This document shows positions 43,101 to 49,811 of a stretch of DNA of 64,000 bases, piece by piece (position 1 is the first letter of the stretch; every line of letters starts with the position of its first letter). Below the pieces are notes generated by a model. It was not told the origin of the DNA and did no database searches. It saw only the letters and a list, made by a program, of their open reading frames with translations. Origin of the DNA: Haberlea rhodopensis (taxonomy: Eukaryota > Streptophyta > Magnoliopsida > Lamiales > Gesneriaceae); contig CAJQUN010000057.1 in the NCBI GenBank assembly GCA_907163345.1, positions 1,488,001 through 1,552,000 of the forward strand. The letters are read 5' to 3'. A program made the position numbers and the translations under genes.

Positions 43101-46017
43101 ACATATTTTTTTTTTTTTAAAAGATACATTAGGATCTTTCTGCATTATTCACCAAACCATTTTCTTTCCCACAAAATAAAAAAGAGAGCACACTGTTTGA
43201 TTAGTCGTTTCAAACGTGCATTAGAATATAACAACACTGTGAAAATAAGTTTAATTCTGTTTTTTGTTAAGTTTAACTCATGTTACAGTTTTGTACCACA
43301 TGCACTTATATCTTGTTATGCTTGGAGACTTTAGACTTTTGATGATCACATTTGATTTTTGTGATGCGTTTATTCTATATTTCTCTTCTTTGTTCTGTAT
43401 CAAATCCTCATGTATTTCTTATTTGCAGACAGGATACTGAGCAAACTGGGAGAAGGTTAGTGTTTCTTGGCTCAATTCCATCAACTCCACTCGTTTATCT
43501 CATATTTTTATATTGTAAGTAGCAATTTGGTCTGTTTGGTTAGCTGGTGTAATCTTTTACCATTTTGTCTGTTGAATCGAGTGCAGGAACTTTTGGACAA
43601 GTACTTGAGTGTCTGGACAATATAAGGAAAGAGATTGTTGCCGTTAAAGTTGTCCGTTCAATTCAAAAGTACCTAGAAGCTGCCATGATTGAGATTGATG
43701 TTTTGCAGAAACTCACAAAGTATGATACCTGTGGCTCACGGTAAGATTCTGGTTTCATTATCAATTTTTTCAGCTCTAGAAAATTGAAGTGATTTTAGTG
43801 TAAGTTGTTTCATTCTTTGCAGTTGTGTGCAAATAAGGAATTGGTTTGACTATCGTAATCATATTTGTATTGTAAGTGTTTATTATAATTATGGTTTACT
43901 TAAATTGATTGGGTATAATGTTCCTTGATACCCAATTATTCTGTGAGTTAAAACTGCAGATAAATGGTTTTAACAGGTATTTGAGAAGCTTGGTCCAAGC
44001 TTATATGATTTTCTACGCAAAAACAGCTATCGTTCATTTCCCATTGATCTTGTTCGGGAGTTTGGCAGACAACTTTTGGAATCTGTGGCATGTGTGTGAA
44101 CATATCTTTGCTAAATAACATCTCTTGTTTTGATGCTTGAATTTTTCTGTATGCTTGCTCAATTTTGTTTTTACTGTACTGCTATTAATGTTCACTGATA
44201 TTGAACCCAGAGATAGTAGATTCTTATCTCACTTGTTGTTGCTTCTCCTTGCAGTTATGCATGATCTTCGCCTGATTCACACTGATCTAAAACCCGAAAA
44301 CATTCTTCTTGTGTCCTCGGAATATATTAAAGTGCCAGAATATAAGGTAATCATTTATAAACGTATCTCTTGATATCTATTCTTGTCTCTGAGGTTTGCC
44401 CTTGTCTCATTTTGAGCTATTTTTTTCTCATCAGTTTGAAGTTCTTTTACTCAGTCTTTTGATATTGATATCAGGACTTCTTTTGTACTTAACTTAACAT
44501 TGGTTTCAGGTTAAGAAATACTTGAGAAAATGAATCTTGATGAATGAACGTGTTGATTATGATATTTGTTCTTTTCTAGTATGTACCAATTTGGCTGCTT
44601 ATACTTCTTAATAATTGTTTGCACAAGCATAATCTTTCTTAATTTTGCCATTGATTCATTGAACCCGCCCGTTCAAATCTGCTTCCAAATCTGATTCCTT
44701 TTAAGTTTGACGACTCAAATGTAAATTGTTGTATGATACTTTGCGGTCTCCTTTTTCTTGTGTATGAATTTTTTATTGAGATTTACTAAAACTGCTATAT
44801 TCTTTACGATGAAATGTTTGTCATTGTGGACTTCTATATCTGACCGCTTGTTTAAAGTCTTATTCATGAAACTTACCACATCTTTTTACTTGCGTTGAAG
44901 TTTGTATCAAGATCCGGAAAAGATGGTTCCTATTTAAAAAATCTGCCAAAGTCGAGTGCTATAAAGCTTATTGATTTCGGTAGCACAACATTTGAACATC
45001 AAGATCATAGCTATGTGGTGTCAACGCGTCATTATCGAGCTCCAGAAGTTATTTTGGGTAATTTGTAGATCTTTCCATATTTTGCGTTCTACTTTTTCTA
45101 ATTTTTTCCGAGTTAGTTTCAGTTGGTGATCTTTAGCATATTTTCACTAGGCCTTGGATGGAAATATCCTTGTGATATCTGGAGTATAGGTTGCATACTC
45201 GTGGAACTCTGCTCTGTAAGTAATAGATCACGCACACAACTCAGTCTCACCCTCACATCACACCACCTTCTTGAATTAAATGTTCCTCTTCATAGTCATA
45301 TGTGTTCTCACCCTGATGGTTATATGATCACACTAAAAAAATTTCTGCGCCGCATTTTCTTTGTACTACCCATGGACTTCATTCTGGCACAAAATGAGTT
45401 GATGTGCCCTTTAAGAAAGCATTGGATGGTCGTAATCGTATATTCATCCCTTACTCAGCAAATCTTTGCTAGGGAGAGGCACTTTTCCAGACCCATGAGA
45501 ACTTGGAACATCTCGCAATGATGGAAAGGTGTTGGGCCCACTGCCTCAGCATATGATTATGCGAGCCGAGTAAGTTTTAATCTTTTTCACTTCTTTTATG
45601 GATTAAGGCTATGTGAAGTAGGCTGAACATATATGCTTTTTTTTTTTTTTGCAGTCGTCATTCTGAGAAATATTTTAGGAGGGGTGCAAGGTTGGATTGG
45701 CCCGAGGGTGCAACTTCCAGAGAAAGTATAAAGACAGTTTGGAAACTTTCCCGACTTCAGGTATTATTAAACTGCTGTGTAGTTAAGGTTTCTAGTTTGT
45801 ATCTTGTTGCCTGCTTATATATGATATTTTCTTCTCCATTTTTTGTTGTGTACACCAGAATCTTATCATGCAGCACGTTGACCACTCTGCTGGAGATCTA
45901 ATCGATCTTTTGCAAGGGCTTTTACGGTATGACCCTGCAGAACGACTCAAAGCAAGAGAAGCTCTAGGACACCCATTTTTTACGAGGGATCTTAGAAGGT
46001 TCGGATATCCTCTATAG
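15020..46017 (+). CDS. AFC1: AFC1-like LAMMER dual-specificity kinase, 12 exons, frameshifted in exon 10
   Basis: Exons: 15020-15136, 15796-15961, 43429-43455, 43587-43740, 43823-43871, 43977-44091, 44255-44346, 44901-45057, 45151-45215, 45473-45569, 45655-45760, 45859-46017. Every intron is GT-AG and the phase is kept. Without the exon 10 lesion it would be about 434 residues. The N-terminus METQRVVDFP and KRPRKR resemble Arabidopsis AFC1 as I recall it. Visible kinase features: glycine loop GEGTFGQV (102-109), AVK lysine (124), HTDLKPEN catalytic loop (218-225), DFG (265-267), STRHYRAPE activation segment (281-289) and EHLAMMER (326-333). LAMMER kinases phosphorylate SR splicing factors in the nucleus. 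After R333 one G is missing, so translation would run into TGA at 45554-45556 and lose subdomains X-XI. Everything downstream is well conserved, so the lesion is recent or an assembly error. Confidence 0.93.
15796..15961 (+). CDS. AFC1: Kinase exon 2 (residues 40-95)
   Basis: The acceptor is CCGCAG|AATCTT. The exon encodes a tyrosine-rich linker and then GSPPWRPDDKDGHYAFAIGE, the conserved entry to the kinase domain in plant LAMMER kinases, ending LTPR plus the first base of a tyrosine codon. The donor is T|GTAAGT, phase 1. The rest of that codon is found 27.5 kb downstream at 43429. Confidence 0.93.
16562..16807 (-). repeat. Second copy of the accessory-gene promoter and start
   Basis: About 245 bp closely match 18098-18345. 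Both copies contain, on the minus strand, CCTATAAATACTCTGTCA and then, about 110 bp on, ATGACTTCCTCTTCGGATRAT, the start of the antisense reading frame (TATTTATA at 16792-16799 and 18329-18336). The pair indicates a tandem duplication with a period of about 1.54 kb. Confidence 0.75.
17006..17034 (+). repeat. Run of 29 consecutive G
   Basis: An uninterrupted homopolymer sits in the proline-coding tail of the antisense ORF, where it reads as polyproline on the minus strand. Its exact length is likely to be unreliable in an assembly. Confidence 0.95.
17429..17683 (-). pseudogene. Antisense accessory ORF fragment, gypsy-type transposon domain-like
   Basis: An 84-residue open piece contains FYFFFSNGGWFPQELPLVNK and PLQPWDCPMEWRENLPKSKS. 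The tryptophan-rich WxFF...W..P..W pattern is typical of the plant gypsy-type accessory domain. Neighbouring frames carry the rest, so the gene is broken by several indels and stops. A proline-rich tail with a run of prolines follows at 17030 and below. Confidence 0.45.
18098..18345 (-). promoter_or_regulatory. Promoter-like start of the antisense accessory gene
   Basis: On the minus strand TATAAATA (18329-18336) is followed by a pyrimidine-rich leader and an ATG at about 18220 opening MTSSSDDSSLREIEMYG. The arrangement of TATA box, short leader and start codon gives the antisense gene its own promoter, separate from that of the LTR. Promoter activity is inferred. Confidence 0.45.
18543..19133 (+). 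mobile_element. 3' LTR of the Tat-like element (about 591 bp)
   Basis: It is preceded by the polypurine tract CAGGGGGGG (18534-18542), starts TGAGGTGATGTCAT and ends CCGAACACA. A TATA box CCCTATAAATACA lies at 18831-18843. The distal part has TTCTTGAAGGTTTTCCACGT, a sequence common near the ends of Tat/Ogre-type LTRs. The 5' LTR and most of the element are missing, so no target duplication can be checked. Confidence 0.6.
19150..19190. repeat. AT microsatellite
   Basis: About 15 AT dinucleotides follow directly downstream of the Tat-like LTR. Confidence 0.9.
19374..19568 (+). repeat. 5' LTR of copia element B
   Basis: It begins TGTAGAAATCTGGAAAGATG and ends TTCTCTATA in front of the primer-binding remnant. 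Length is 195 bp, a usual size for plant copia LTRs. Confidence 0.75.
19614..20536 (+). pseudogene. Copia B gag (broken)
   Basis: It opens MTISDNSIQSAAQEGES and contains LCKNYQEWVQSIKLIIDGKGK, the early gag region of plant copia elements that normally reads NY-W---ML-AL. Near 20411-20452 is a zinc knuckle CEKCKKPGHSIETC (C-X2-C-X4-H-X4-C). Several frames are needed to follow it, so it is interrupted by shifts. Confidence 0.75.
20704..22344 (+). pseudogene. Copia B protease and integrase (broken)
   Basis: The protease motif reads WIIDYGATDHMT (20734-20769); the usual D-S/T-G has Tyr in the middle, so the protease would be inactive. The pre-integrase zinc region lies in several frames. The integrase core shows RTDNGTEYFNHSLDTFLHENG near 21498-21560, followed by frameshifted sequence of the NRMPS type. 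The sequence stops at 22344 where the Ty3 LTR begins. Confidence 0.8.
22345..24179 (-). repeat. 3' LTR of element C (1835 bp)
   Basis: It starts TGTAAGGCCTCATTTACC and ends GAGTATCACA. It contains a CGCTTCGACAT...AGCGGCA tract (22850-22990), the box CGTACGTCATTCTACGTACCTG (23083-23104), CCCCTTCGTTGT (23141) and a palindrome cluster. The minus-strand polypurine tract GTGGGGAAGAAA adjoins it. Confidence 0.85.
23278..23482. repeat. GATCGATCG palindrome cluster 5
   Basis: Seven exact CGATCGATCG copies lie within 205 bp in the left LTR of element C. Most are flanked by CT...AG, giving CTCGATCGATCGAG, a longer palindrome than the GCG...CGC form elsewhere. Confidence 0.92.
24293..27088 (-). pseudogene. 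Element C gag-pol remnant lacking protease and RT
   Basis: Gag starts at 27088 (MCNSMASNIEIGD) and runs with LFKGTETGEHAEEWLERIEQ. A zinc knuckle pair CYHCGGPHPIWKC and CYECGKKDHIAREC lies near 26155-26250. At about 26125 the sequence jumps from this knuckle directly to LYTDASLQGLGCMLMQDK, the RNase H domain, so about 1.7 kb carrying protease and reverse transcriptase is gone. Integrase follows with HPGGRKMYKDLCDQFWW, CLICQQVKAERQRPGG and SIVSDRDPRFTSHFWEGLQ. The C-terminus has VLDRADRRLRNKVIPMVKIQW (chromodomain-like). Frameshifts break it at about 25270 and 25006, and again between 24800 and 24500. Confidence 0.85.
27284..27295 (-). other. Primer-binding site of element C
   Basis: Minus strand TGGTATCAGAGC, initiator tRNA-Met type, next to the LTR that begins at 27300. 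Confidence 0.85.
27300..29171 (-). repeat. 5' LTR of element C (right copy)
   Basis: It aligns with 22345-24179. It begins TATAAGGCC instead of TGTAAGGCC and breaks off at GTCATAGTTCA, about 24 bp before the end of the other copy. It has extra bases near 27510-27575 and carries the same internal boxes, including CGTACGTCATTCTACGCACCTG at 28093. Confidence 0.85.
28272..28490. repeat. GATCGATCG palindrome cluster 6
   Basis: Eight copies of CGATCGATCG. One more than in the left LTR, because the first copy there has decayed to GCGACGATCGG. Confidence 0.92.
29172..30310 (+). pseudogene. Copia B reverse transcriptase and RNase H (3' half)
   Basis: It enters in the middle of the reverse transcriptase with KKSRYVLKQSPRVLFDRFAK. 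VYIDDIILTGDN at 29373-29408 holds the YxDD-type catalytic pair. The RNase H part reads IYTDVDWAGS (29850-29885) and later IADIFTNGL (30222-30250), ending with CKLDMINIYDST and a stop. The sequence between the integrase and this point is partly missing. Confidence 0.8.
30361..32180 (-). mobile_element. Degraded Ty3-like retroelement remnant
   Basis: On the minus strand the left end reads LRLEDKANFKEAS (30361-30402), resembling the final LEDKV..KGG stretch of many plant Ty3 polyproteins. Further right are MMKGFLKHLYCFPITPMDWLSGFHEWQ (from 31169) and a gag-like piece MASMVKMVESQLRLEKMLCARMGVDVEDF (from 32013) with an upstream coiled-coil-like stretch NDLEKVVSNRQENMNDMQ. Protease, RT and integrase are absent. 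The family is uncertain. Confidence 0.4.
31782..33303. repeat. Direct tandem duplication, 761-bp unit x 2
   Basis: The segment beginning CCTTTAATTTCTCTTCGTCG at 31782 is repeated at 32543 with very few changes (for example GATCTAGAGAA against GATTTAGAGAA). Each unit contains the gag-like piece, its leader and one 110-bp unit ending CGGTCAGAA. The second ends in a C tract at 33309. Confidence 0.92.
32431..34030. repeat. 110-bp unit x 5 joined at poly-C tracts
   Basis: Units run from TCTAGAAAGTTACTGGGTTT through GAATCAAGTCGGGTCGGACAC to CTTCTATCGGTCAGAA. They end at 32537, 33308, 33439, 33907 and 34030. Three of the units are followed or preceded by runs of C (32539-32544, about 33177-33198, 33309-33324, 33907-33914). 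The minus-strand reading includes RSAWRRLT-SDPTRLDS, which looks like the very C-terminus of the LINE at the right. Confidence 0.85.
33439..34363 (-). repeat. LINE 3' region duplicated, period 591 bp
   Basis: ATATGCTCTTTAATCCCCTT starts at 33439 and again at 34030. Both copies run to CCCAGAATTCGGTCCC. They encode on the minus strand ESRLRWFGHVRRRPSNA and RVRGRPKKTW, the conserved tail of plant LINE polyproteins. Only the right copy continues into reverse transcriptase. Confidence 0.88.
34462..34827 (-). pseudogene. LINE reverse transcriptase, catalytic part
   Basis: It contains LPLTMPYADDVVLIGETRAR, the YADD active-site motif, then ESKDFRLSRSKTEYMKCKF, typical of plant LINE polymerases. Translation continues in other frames on both sides. 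Confidence 0.85.
34986..35029. repeat. 22-bp tandem duplication across the hAT-like boundary
   Basis: GGACTTTATCGTAGGCTATGAT occurs twice in a row (34986-35007, 35008-35029). Each copy holds LINE sequence, the 8-bp target duplication and the first 7 bases of the element. The duplication therefore happened after insertion. Confidence 0.92.
35325..35514 (+). repeat. 5' LTR of copia A (190 bp)
   Basis: It differs from the 3' copy by small indels (for example AACAATTAGGAG in this copy only) and a number of substitutions. The element is therefore older than the near-identical Ty3 element at 52001. Confidence 0.88.
35543..36412 (+). pseudogene. Copia A gag (broken)
   Basis: It opens MTKYVHMATSDDSSSNTEIR and contains HKLNGQNYLPWSQFFRMFI, the NGxNYxxWSxxxxxxL signature of plant copia gag. 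Further pieces such as LSVNLDDVRGRILSVKPLSS with AFSTVRHEESRR follow in another frame. Confidence 0.8.
36427..38027 (+). pseudogene. Copia A protease and integrase (broken)
   Basis: The protease site is FWIIDSGASEHITG (near 36538-36580) with an intact D-S-G-A. The integrase core follows in pieces: FRTDRARDYFN where the family has FR-DN--E, then TPQNGVSERKDRHLLEVTRALMF and NRMPSHILYFDTPIQTL. Loss of the Asn and Glu in the first piece and the frame changes mean it cannot act. Confidence 0.82.
38200..39700 (+). pseudogene. Copia A reverse transcriptase and RNase H (broken)
   Basis: Recognisable pieces are WKSAALQEIQALEKNSTW-like sequence near 38250, LVAEGYTQSYGIDYQETFAP near 38406, KLQKSLYGLKQSPRAWFHRF (38630-38690), VYVDDIVLIGN near 38779-38811 and KIYSDADWADSHSDRRSTSG (39242-39300). 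The RNase H tail reads NPVHHDRTKHIEIDRHF. Confidence 0.85.
39719..39902 (+). repeat. 3' LTR of copia A (184 bp)
   Basis: Begins TGTTGAATAAAGAGATAGAG and ends TTTCGCTTCA, directly followed by the target duplication GTATA. Confidence 0.88.
40142..40250. repeat. Tandem repeat, 55 bp x 2
   Basis: GAATTTTAGTATTTTGTAAT plus ATAGTACATGTATAATATAT is present twice (40145 and 40200) inside the right part of the hAT-like element. Confidence 0.9.
40778..41695 (-). pseudogene. LINE endonuclease domain remnant and linker
   Basis: A 305-residue open stretch covers the C-terminal part of an apurinic-type endonuclease: IKGNFNGHVGSDRDVYESVH, NTWFKKRSSRLVTFR, TQIDFFFIRR and TQHRLLVLDV, where the His of the last motif is the usual catalytic residue. 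The N-terminal part (SWNVSSLTGRLAELVETM) lies upstream near 41770-41880 in a frame broken by stops. Asn in GNFNGH replaces the usual Asp. Confidence 0.8.
42171..43428 (+). other. Native distal part of intron 2
   Basis: T-rich sequence typical of plant introns, with no further mobile element recognised. A poly-T tract lies at 43107-43119. It ends with the polypyrimidine-rich acceptor CTTATTTGCAG. Confidence 0.6.
43429..46017 (+). CDS. AFC1: Kinase exons 3-12 (kinase domain)
   Basis: This block holds the catalytic domain. Exon 3 (27 bp) and exon 4 build the glycine loop and the ATP-binding lysine. Exon 5 encodes CVQIRNWFDYRNHICI. Exons 6-7 carry VFEKLGPSLYDFL and the HTDLKPEN loop. Exon 8 carries DFG and the activation segment. 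Exon 9 carries LGWKYPCDIWSIGCILVELC. Exon 10 should carry EHLAMMERVLGP but is one base short (97 bp instead of 98). Exon 11 begins with the end of an Asp codon, then RHSEKYFRRG. Exon 12 ends HPFFTRDLRRFGYPL and TAG. The intact phase of exons 11 and 12 with exon 10's last two bases (GA|T) shows that only one base is missing. Confidence 0.93.
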
Positions 46018-46931
46018 CTGTAAAATATGTCAGTATTATGCAAATGAAGCCCTTGCACATAACAATATATGATACACATATGCATTTGCAAAAAAAAATT
46101 AAAGAAACTACTTATGAAGTTAACGGGATGTGGGTTGAGATTGCAGCTAAGATTTTTGCTACTTAGCCCGGCCGACTTCAAATTTACTAACTACATTCCT
46201 TGTGTTGTAAAGTATAGCAACATTTCAAGTGTGTGTTTTATGTTTTCCCTTTTTTGCTGATATTCTTGGTTATGATTGTTTATATTTGATGCGCTTTGGA
46301 AATTTATATATATGCATTACCCCGTAATTGAATTTAACGATGCCTTCTGGTATTCTTATTTATTTAGTATTTATTTAGCATACACACTATCTCACTGAAG
46401 AAGTTTATATTTACTTTCATTTTTCATTGTTTGTTGAATGATTTGATGAATTTCTTCAAAAGTTTGTCCAAAATGTGTGCCAAATAGATGGTCCGGGATC
46501 AAGTGTAGGAGGGGTCAAATCAATAATCGAGCTTCCTATCGGTGCCTAAAGGTGAAAAATAATTTTATTTTGGATTGTGAGGAGCATGTCTCTTATAATC
46601 TGATAGGCGCAACTATACTCTGGAAGGGAAAGATTCCACGCTGCATCGGGTATGGTATAATACTCCCGGTGTGGTGGCCATGGTTGAAATTGAATCCCTT
46701 GGCCCCAAATGAATTCATGTGGGTCCCCCATTTGTTCGAGGGACCCATTTTGCACTGATTCCCGATTTGGAGGCATTTGTTTACACCAATCCAATTTAGT
46801 CCCTTTAGTTTGTTACTTTAGTTTGTTAGTGTTTCCTAAATCAATTCTAGTTGTTAATAGGCTATCAATTAACACCGAAATCAAAACAAAAACACTCATT
46901 TTTTGCCCCATTTCTATTTTCACCACAAAAT
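46018..46931 (+). other. Kinase 3' untranslated and downstream region
   Basis: AT-rich sequence following the TAG. No clear polyadenylation site was chosen. A stretch at 46477-46758 reads open for 93 codons but resembles nothing I know. Confidence 0.5.
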
Positions 46932-47541
46932 CAGGAAAAAAACAAACTCGTCTTCCAACTCTTTTTTTCTCCCCCATTTTCGATTCACCCTGAGATTTTT
47001 TTATTTTTTGAGCTATCAGATTTGAATGTACGTGCAACTGATTTCTCACGAGTTAAATTTACGGCATCTAATTATTTTGACCTCTCGAGTATTAGTTCAA
47101 TATCAACACCGTATGAAGAATTTAGATATTAATTATGTCTATGTATTTCTCGATTTCTTCGTTTTATGTAGGATCTTGTTAAAGATTAAAATTACCGAAT
47201 CTCTCATGGTTGGATCAAACATTTCAGCAGAATGGGTCTACAAAATAATCAGGAAGCTCGTGGTAAGAATATAATATGTATGATTTATTAGACAATGATT
47301 ACGGGGGTTAAAATGGTAGGTAGCAATTGAAAACAAAAGCGTTATAAATCATAAATCGAAATTAGGTTTCCGGAATTTGGGAGGGAATTTTAGCGCCAAT
47401 CAAAAGTAGGAGAAAAATCCCTAAAAATTGAACTGAAGCACTTAAATTCAAATCTAAATGCTCAAAAAAATCTAAAATCCGACTTTGGGTGAATCGAAAA
47501 TGAGGTTGAAAAAACGAGTTGGAGATGAGTTTGTTTTTGCC
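46932..47541. repeat. Inverted repeat with arms of about 100 bp
   Basis: The left arm (46932-47030) and right arm (47446-47541) share AACAAACTCRTCT-CCAACTC, CATTTTCGATTCACCC and GATTTTTT-GAGC-ATCAGATTTGAAT in opposite orientation, separated by about 415 bp. No target duplication was recognised. It could be a miniature inverted-repeat element or two insertions of one repeat. Confidence 0.65.
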
Positions 47542-47544
47542 TGT

Positions 47545-48018
47545 AGTAGATGTATATGAGTTGGGCTTATGGCCAAATACCCAATATGAATCCATTGGGT
47601 TTGGCTTATGGCCCAAGGCCCAATAGACATCCATATTTTACGCAGGGTCAAAACCCTAAGCCCATATGCGCATCTAAGGTTGGGCTTGTGGCCCAAGACC
47701 AATGACGCACCTAGGGTTAGGGTTTTGTTCCTATATATAGGGGTCTCCCTCTCGTAAACTGATATACCAACAAAAACAATATCTCGTTCTTATATCACGA
47801 CACGTTCCTCTTGGATATTCACCAATTGATCCAAGGGTTTAAAGTGTGTATTCCAAGGTAGATTACTCTAGTATAATCTACCGAATACCAACGAGGATTC
47901 AAGATCTAGGAGGCTTGTAGACGGGCTTAACGATCCGGGAAAATCAGACTTCCGCTGCAAACAGGTATATCGAAGAACCCTGTTTCGATATTTAATGTTA
48001 TGTCAGATTTTCCAACAG
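47545..48018 (+). mobile_element. 5' LTR-like end of a copia element (left limit unsure)
   Basis: A TATA box CCTATATATAGG lies at 47730-47741, followed by a leader and CAGATTTTCCAACA, directly before the primer site TGGTATCAGAGC at 48019. Repeated GGGCTTATGGCCCAA segments lie upstream. The 3' LTR is not in the window. Confidence 0.55.
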
Positions 48019-48030
48019 TGGTATCAGAGC
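48019..48030 (+). other. Primer-binding site (initiator tRNA-Met type)
   Basis: Exact TGGTATCAGAGC on the + strand next to the LTR-like end, so the element runs to the right. Confidence 0.85.
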
Positions 48031-48621
48031 TGTCAATAGCTCGATCTCGCCGGATATATAGATATGAGATTTCTTATGTTTATTTCGTGCTTACGTCCAT
48101 CTGGGATTTTATATGCAACACAAAAAGGAATGAACTTTTTTTTAAAAAATTTGAGCCCAAGCGACGACACAGTGCGAACCATCGTCTACAGTGGCCCTTT
48201 TGTAAGGCAGCCATCATCGTGGCTGTGCTTTTTTTTTTTTGGCGAGTGGCCGATTTTAATAATAATAAAAAGAAACAAACGAAGAGGGTGTTGCTGCCTG
48301 AAAAAAGAAACAAACGCCATCGATGCATTTTTTGGTAGTATTTGAACCTTACACAGTACGCCGACATTGCACTGCTAAAACCGCGCCTGAAAGGGCGAAG
48401 CTTCACCGCCACGCGACGGTCTGCGAGGCTGCGACGTCTTTGAACGTTTGGCGCTACCGATGGGGTGATGGTGCACGACGCCTCCTTCAAACGATCATTG
48501 ATGAACCATGAAGTTGGCGTGAAGAGAGGAGTTCGGGAGGGGTTTTTTAACAAAATAACTCATCTTTTAATTCAACCCATAAATTTAACCCAAATTTTTT
48601 TTTTTAATAAACGAACCTAAG

Positions 48622-49717
48622 TCGCCATCTCAGATGACGACAATCACCAAATTCTATTAATGTCGCCATCTAAGATGGCGACTACATAAATTTTTTTTTT
48701 TAATGTTGTCGCCATCTCAGATGGCGACAACCAACAAAAATTATGTTAATGTCGGCATCTGAGATGGCGACATTATAAATTTTTTTTTATTGATGTCGGC
48801 ATCTGAGATAGCGACATCAATAAAAAATTTTTTTGTAATAAAATCATAAGCACGGGGTTCTGTTTGTATATACATCTCCAAAAAATTATGATTTTGTTCA
48901 ATATCCAATAGCCATGCTAGATTGTAATCGCTGTCAACGGGAAAAATTGTTTGTTTCATCCCCGAAAAATCACTGAATATATATTTACAATATATTTTCA
49001 GAATGAACTGGTGACGATCGATGCCAGTAATATCATATACATCGCTCAATAACTGTAAATAATTAATATTACGAGATATTGTCATGCCTTTTGACGGACC
49101 ACGATCATATTTAACAGATTCTGAATCTTGTAATATTTGGCATCCCCAATACAACAAAACTTTAATTGACATACCTTAAAAAATAAAGATAAAATTCATA
49201 AATTAATACATGATATATAATGTTGTTAAATATGATTATTTATATTACAACGTACCTACAATATGCTGATCGGAGCAAATAATTGGAGGATATAATGATA
49301 ATTTCCTTAAAAATTCGGAAGTAAAAATAAAGCTTACGAATTATGAAAGGAGCTGAAGATATGAAATGAGTTGATTTTGTTCGTATAAATAGAGAAAAAA
49401 TTGATTAATGTCGCCATCTCAAATGGCGACATAAAATAAAAAAAATGAGTTTTTTTTAATATATTTTTACGTCGTTTTTTGCCGACAACACGAAAAAATT
49501 ATTTTATAATGTTATGATGTCGCCATCTCAGATGGCGACATCAATAATAAAAAAAAAATTATAATGTCGCCATCTCAGATGGCGACATTAACATAATTTT
49601 TGTTGGTTGTCGCCATCTGAGATGGTGACAACATTAAAAAAAAAAATTTATGTAGTCGTCATCTTAGATGACGACATTAATAGAATTTGGTGATTGTCGC
49701 CATCTGAGATGTCGACT
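48622..49717. repeat. 21-bp palindrome array of the Mutator-like element
   Basis: Eleven copies of GTCGCCATCTnAGATGGCGAC or close variants: five in the left arm (48632, 48662, 48709, 48752 and 48793 approximately) and six towards the right (49411, 49521, 49565, 49608, 49654 and 49697 approximately). They are joined by A- or T-rich spacers of about 20-25 bp. Confidence 0.9.
48741..49172 (-). pseudogene. Mutator-like transposase N-terminal domain fragment
   Basis: A 143-residue reading frame begins MSIKVLLYWGCQILQDSESV and continues KYDRGPSKGMTISRNINYLQ, LLSDVYDITGIDRHQFILKI and FPVDSDYNLAWLLDIEQNHN. This resembles the N-terminal region that precedes the catalytic domain in plant Mutator-family transposases. 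The catalytic DDE part and zinc finger are absent, so the element cannot move by itself. The last 40 codons run into the inverted repeat. Confidence 0.6.
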
Positions 49718-49811
49718 TAGGTTAGTTTATTAAAAAAAAAAAAAATTTTGGGTTAAATTGATGGGTTGAATTAAAAGATGGGTTATTTTGTTAAAAAACC
49801 CAGTTCGGGAG

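Larger units (their letters stand above)
15962..43428 (+). other. Giant intron 2 of the kinase gene (27,467 bp)
   Basis: The donor GTAAGT at 15962 and acceptor TTTGCAG at 43422-43428 join phase 1 to phase 1 and restore the conserved YRILSKLGEG sequence. The unoccupied intron sequence is about 600 bp at the left (15962-16559), a short stretch at 19134-19373, and about 1.25 kb at the right (42171-43428). The rest is mobile DNA described in other entries. The other introns of this gene are 82 to 659 bp. Confidence 0.9.
48540..49801. mobile_element. Mutator-like element (1262 bp) with long inverted repeats
   Basis: The ends are GGGTTTTTTAACAAAATAAC (48540) and its reverse (to 49801). The inverted repeats extend about 300 bp. 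The 10-bp direct repeat AGTTCGGGAG flanks it (48530-48539 and 49802-49811). Long inverted repeats and 9-11 bp duplications are hallmarks of Mutator-like elements. Both arms carry copies of a 21-bp palindrome GTCGCCATCT-C/G-AGATGGCGAC. The centre encodes an N-terminal transposase-like piece. It sits in the leader of the copia remnant. Confidence 0.85.

Noticed and set aside
43909..44118. Short open frames overlapping kinase exons 6 and 7
   Set aside because: They read through introns in other phases. The spliced exon frame explains the conservation.
46477..46758. 93-residue open frame downstream of the kinase
   Set aside because: No family resemblance, an overlapping open frame on the other strand, and no splice or promoter context.
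48000..48553. Overlapping open frames after the copia primer site
   Set aside because: Open frames on both strands contain low-complexity runs and show no gag features. Gag begins only near 50970.
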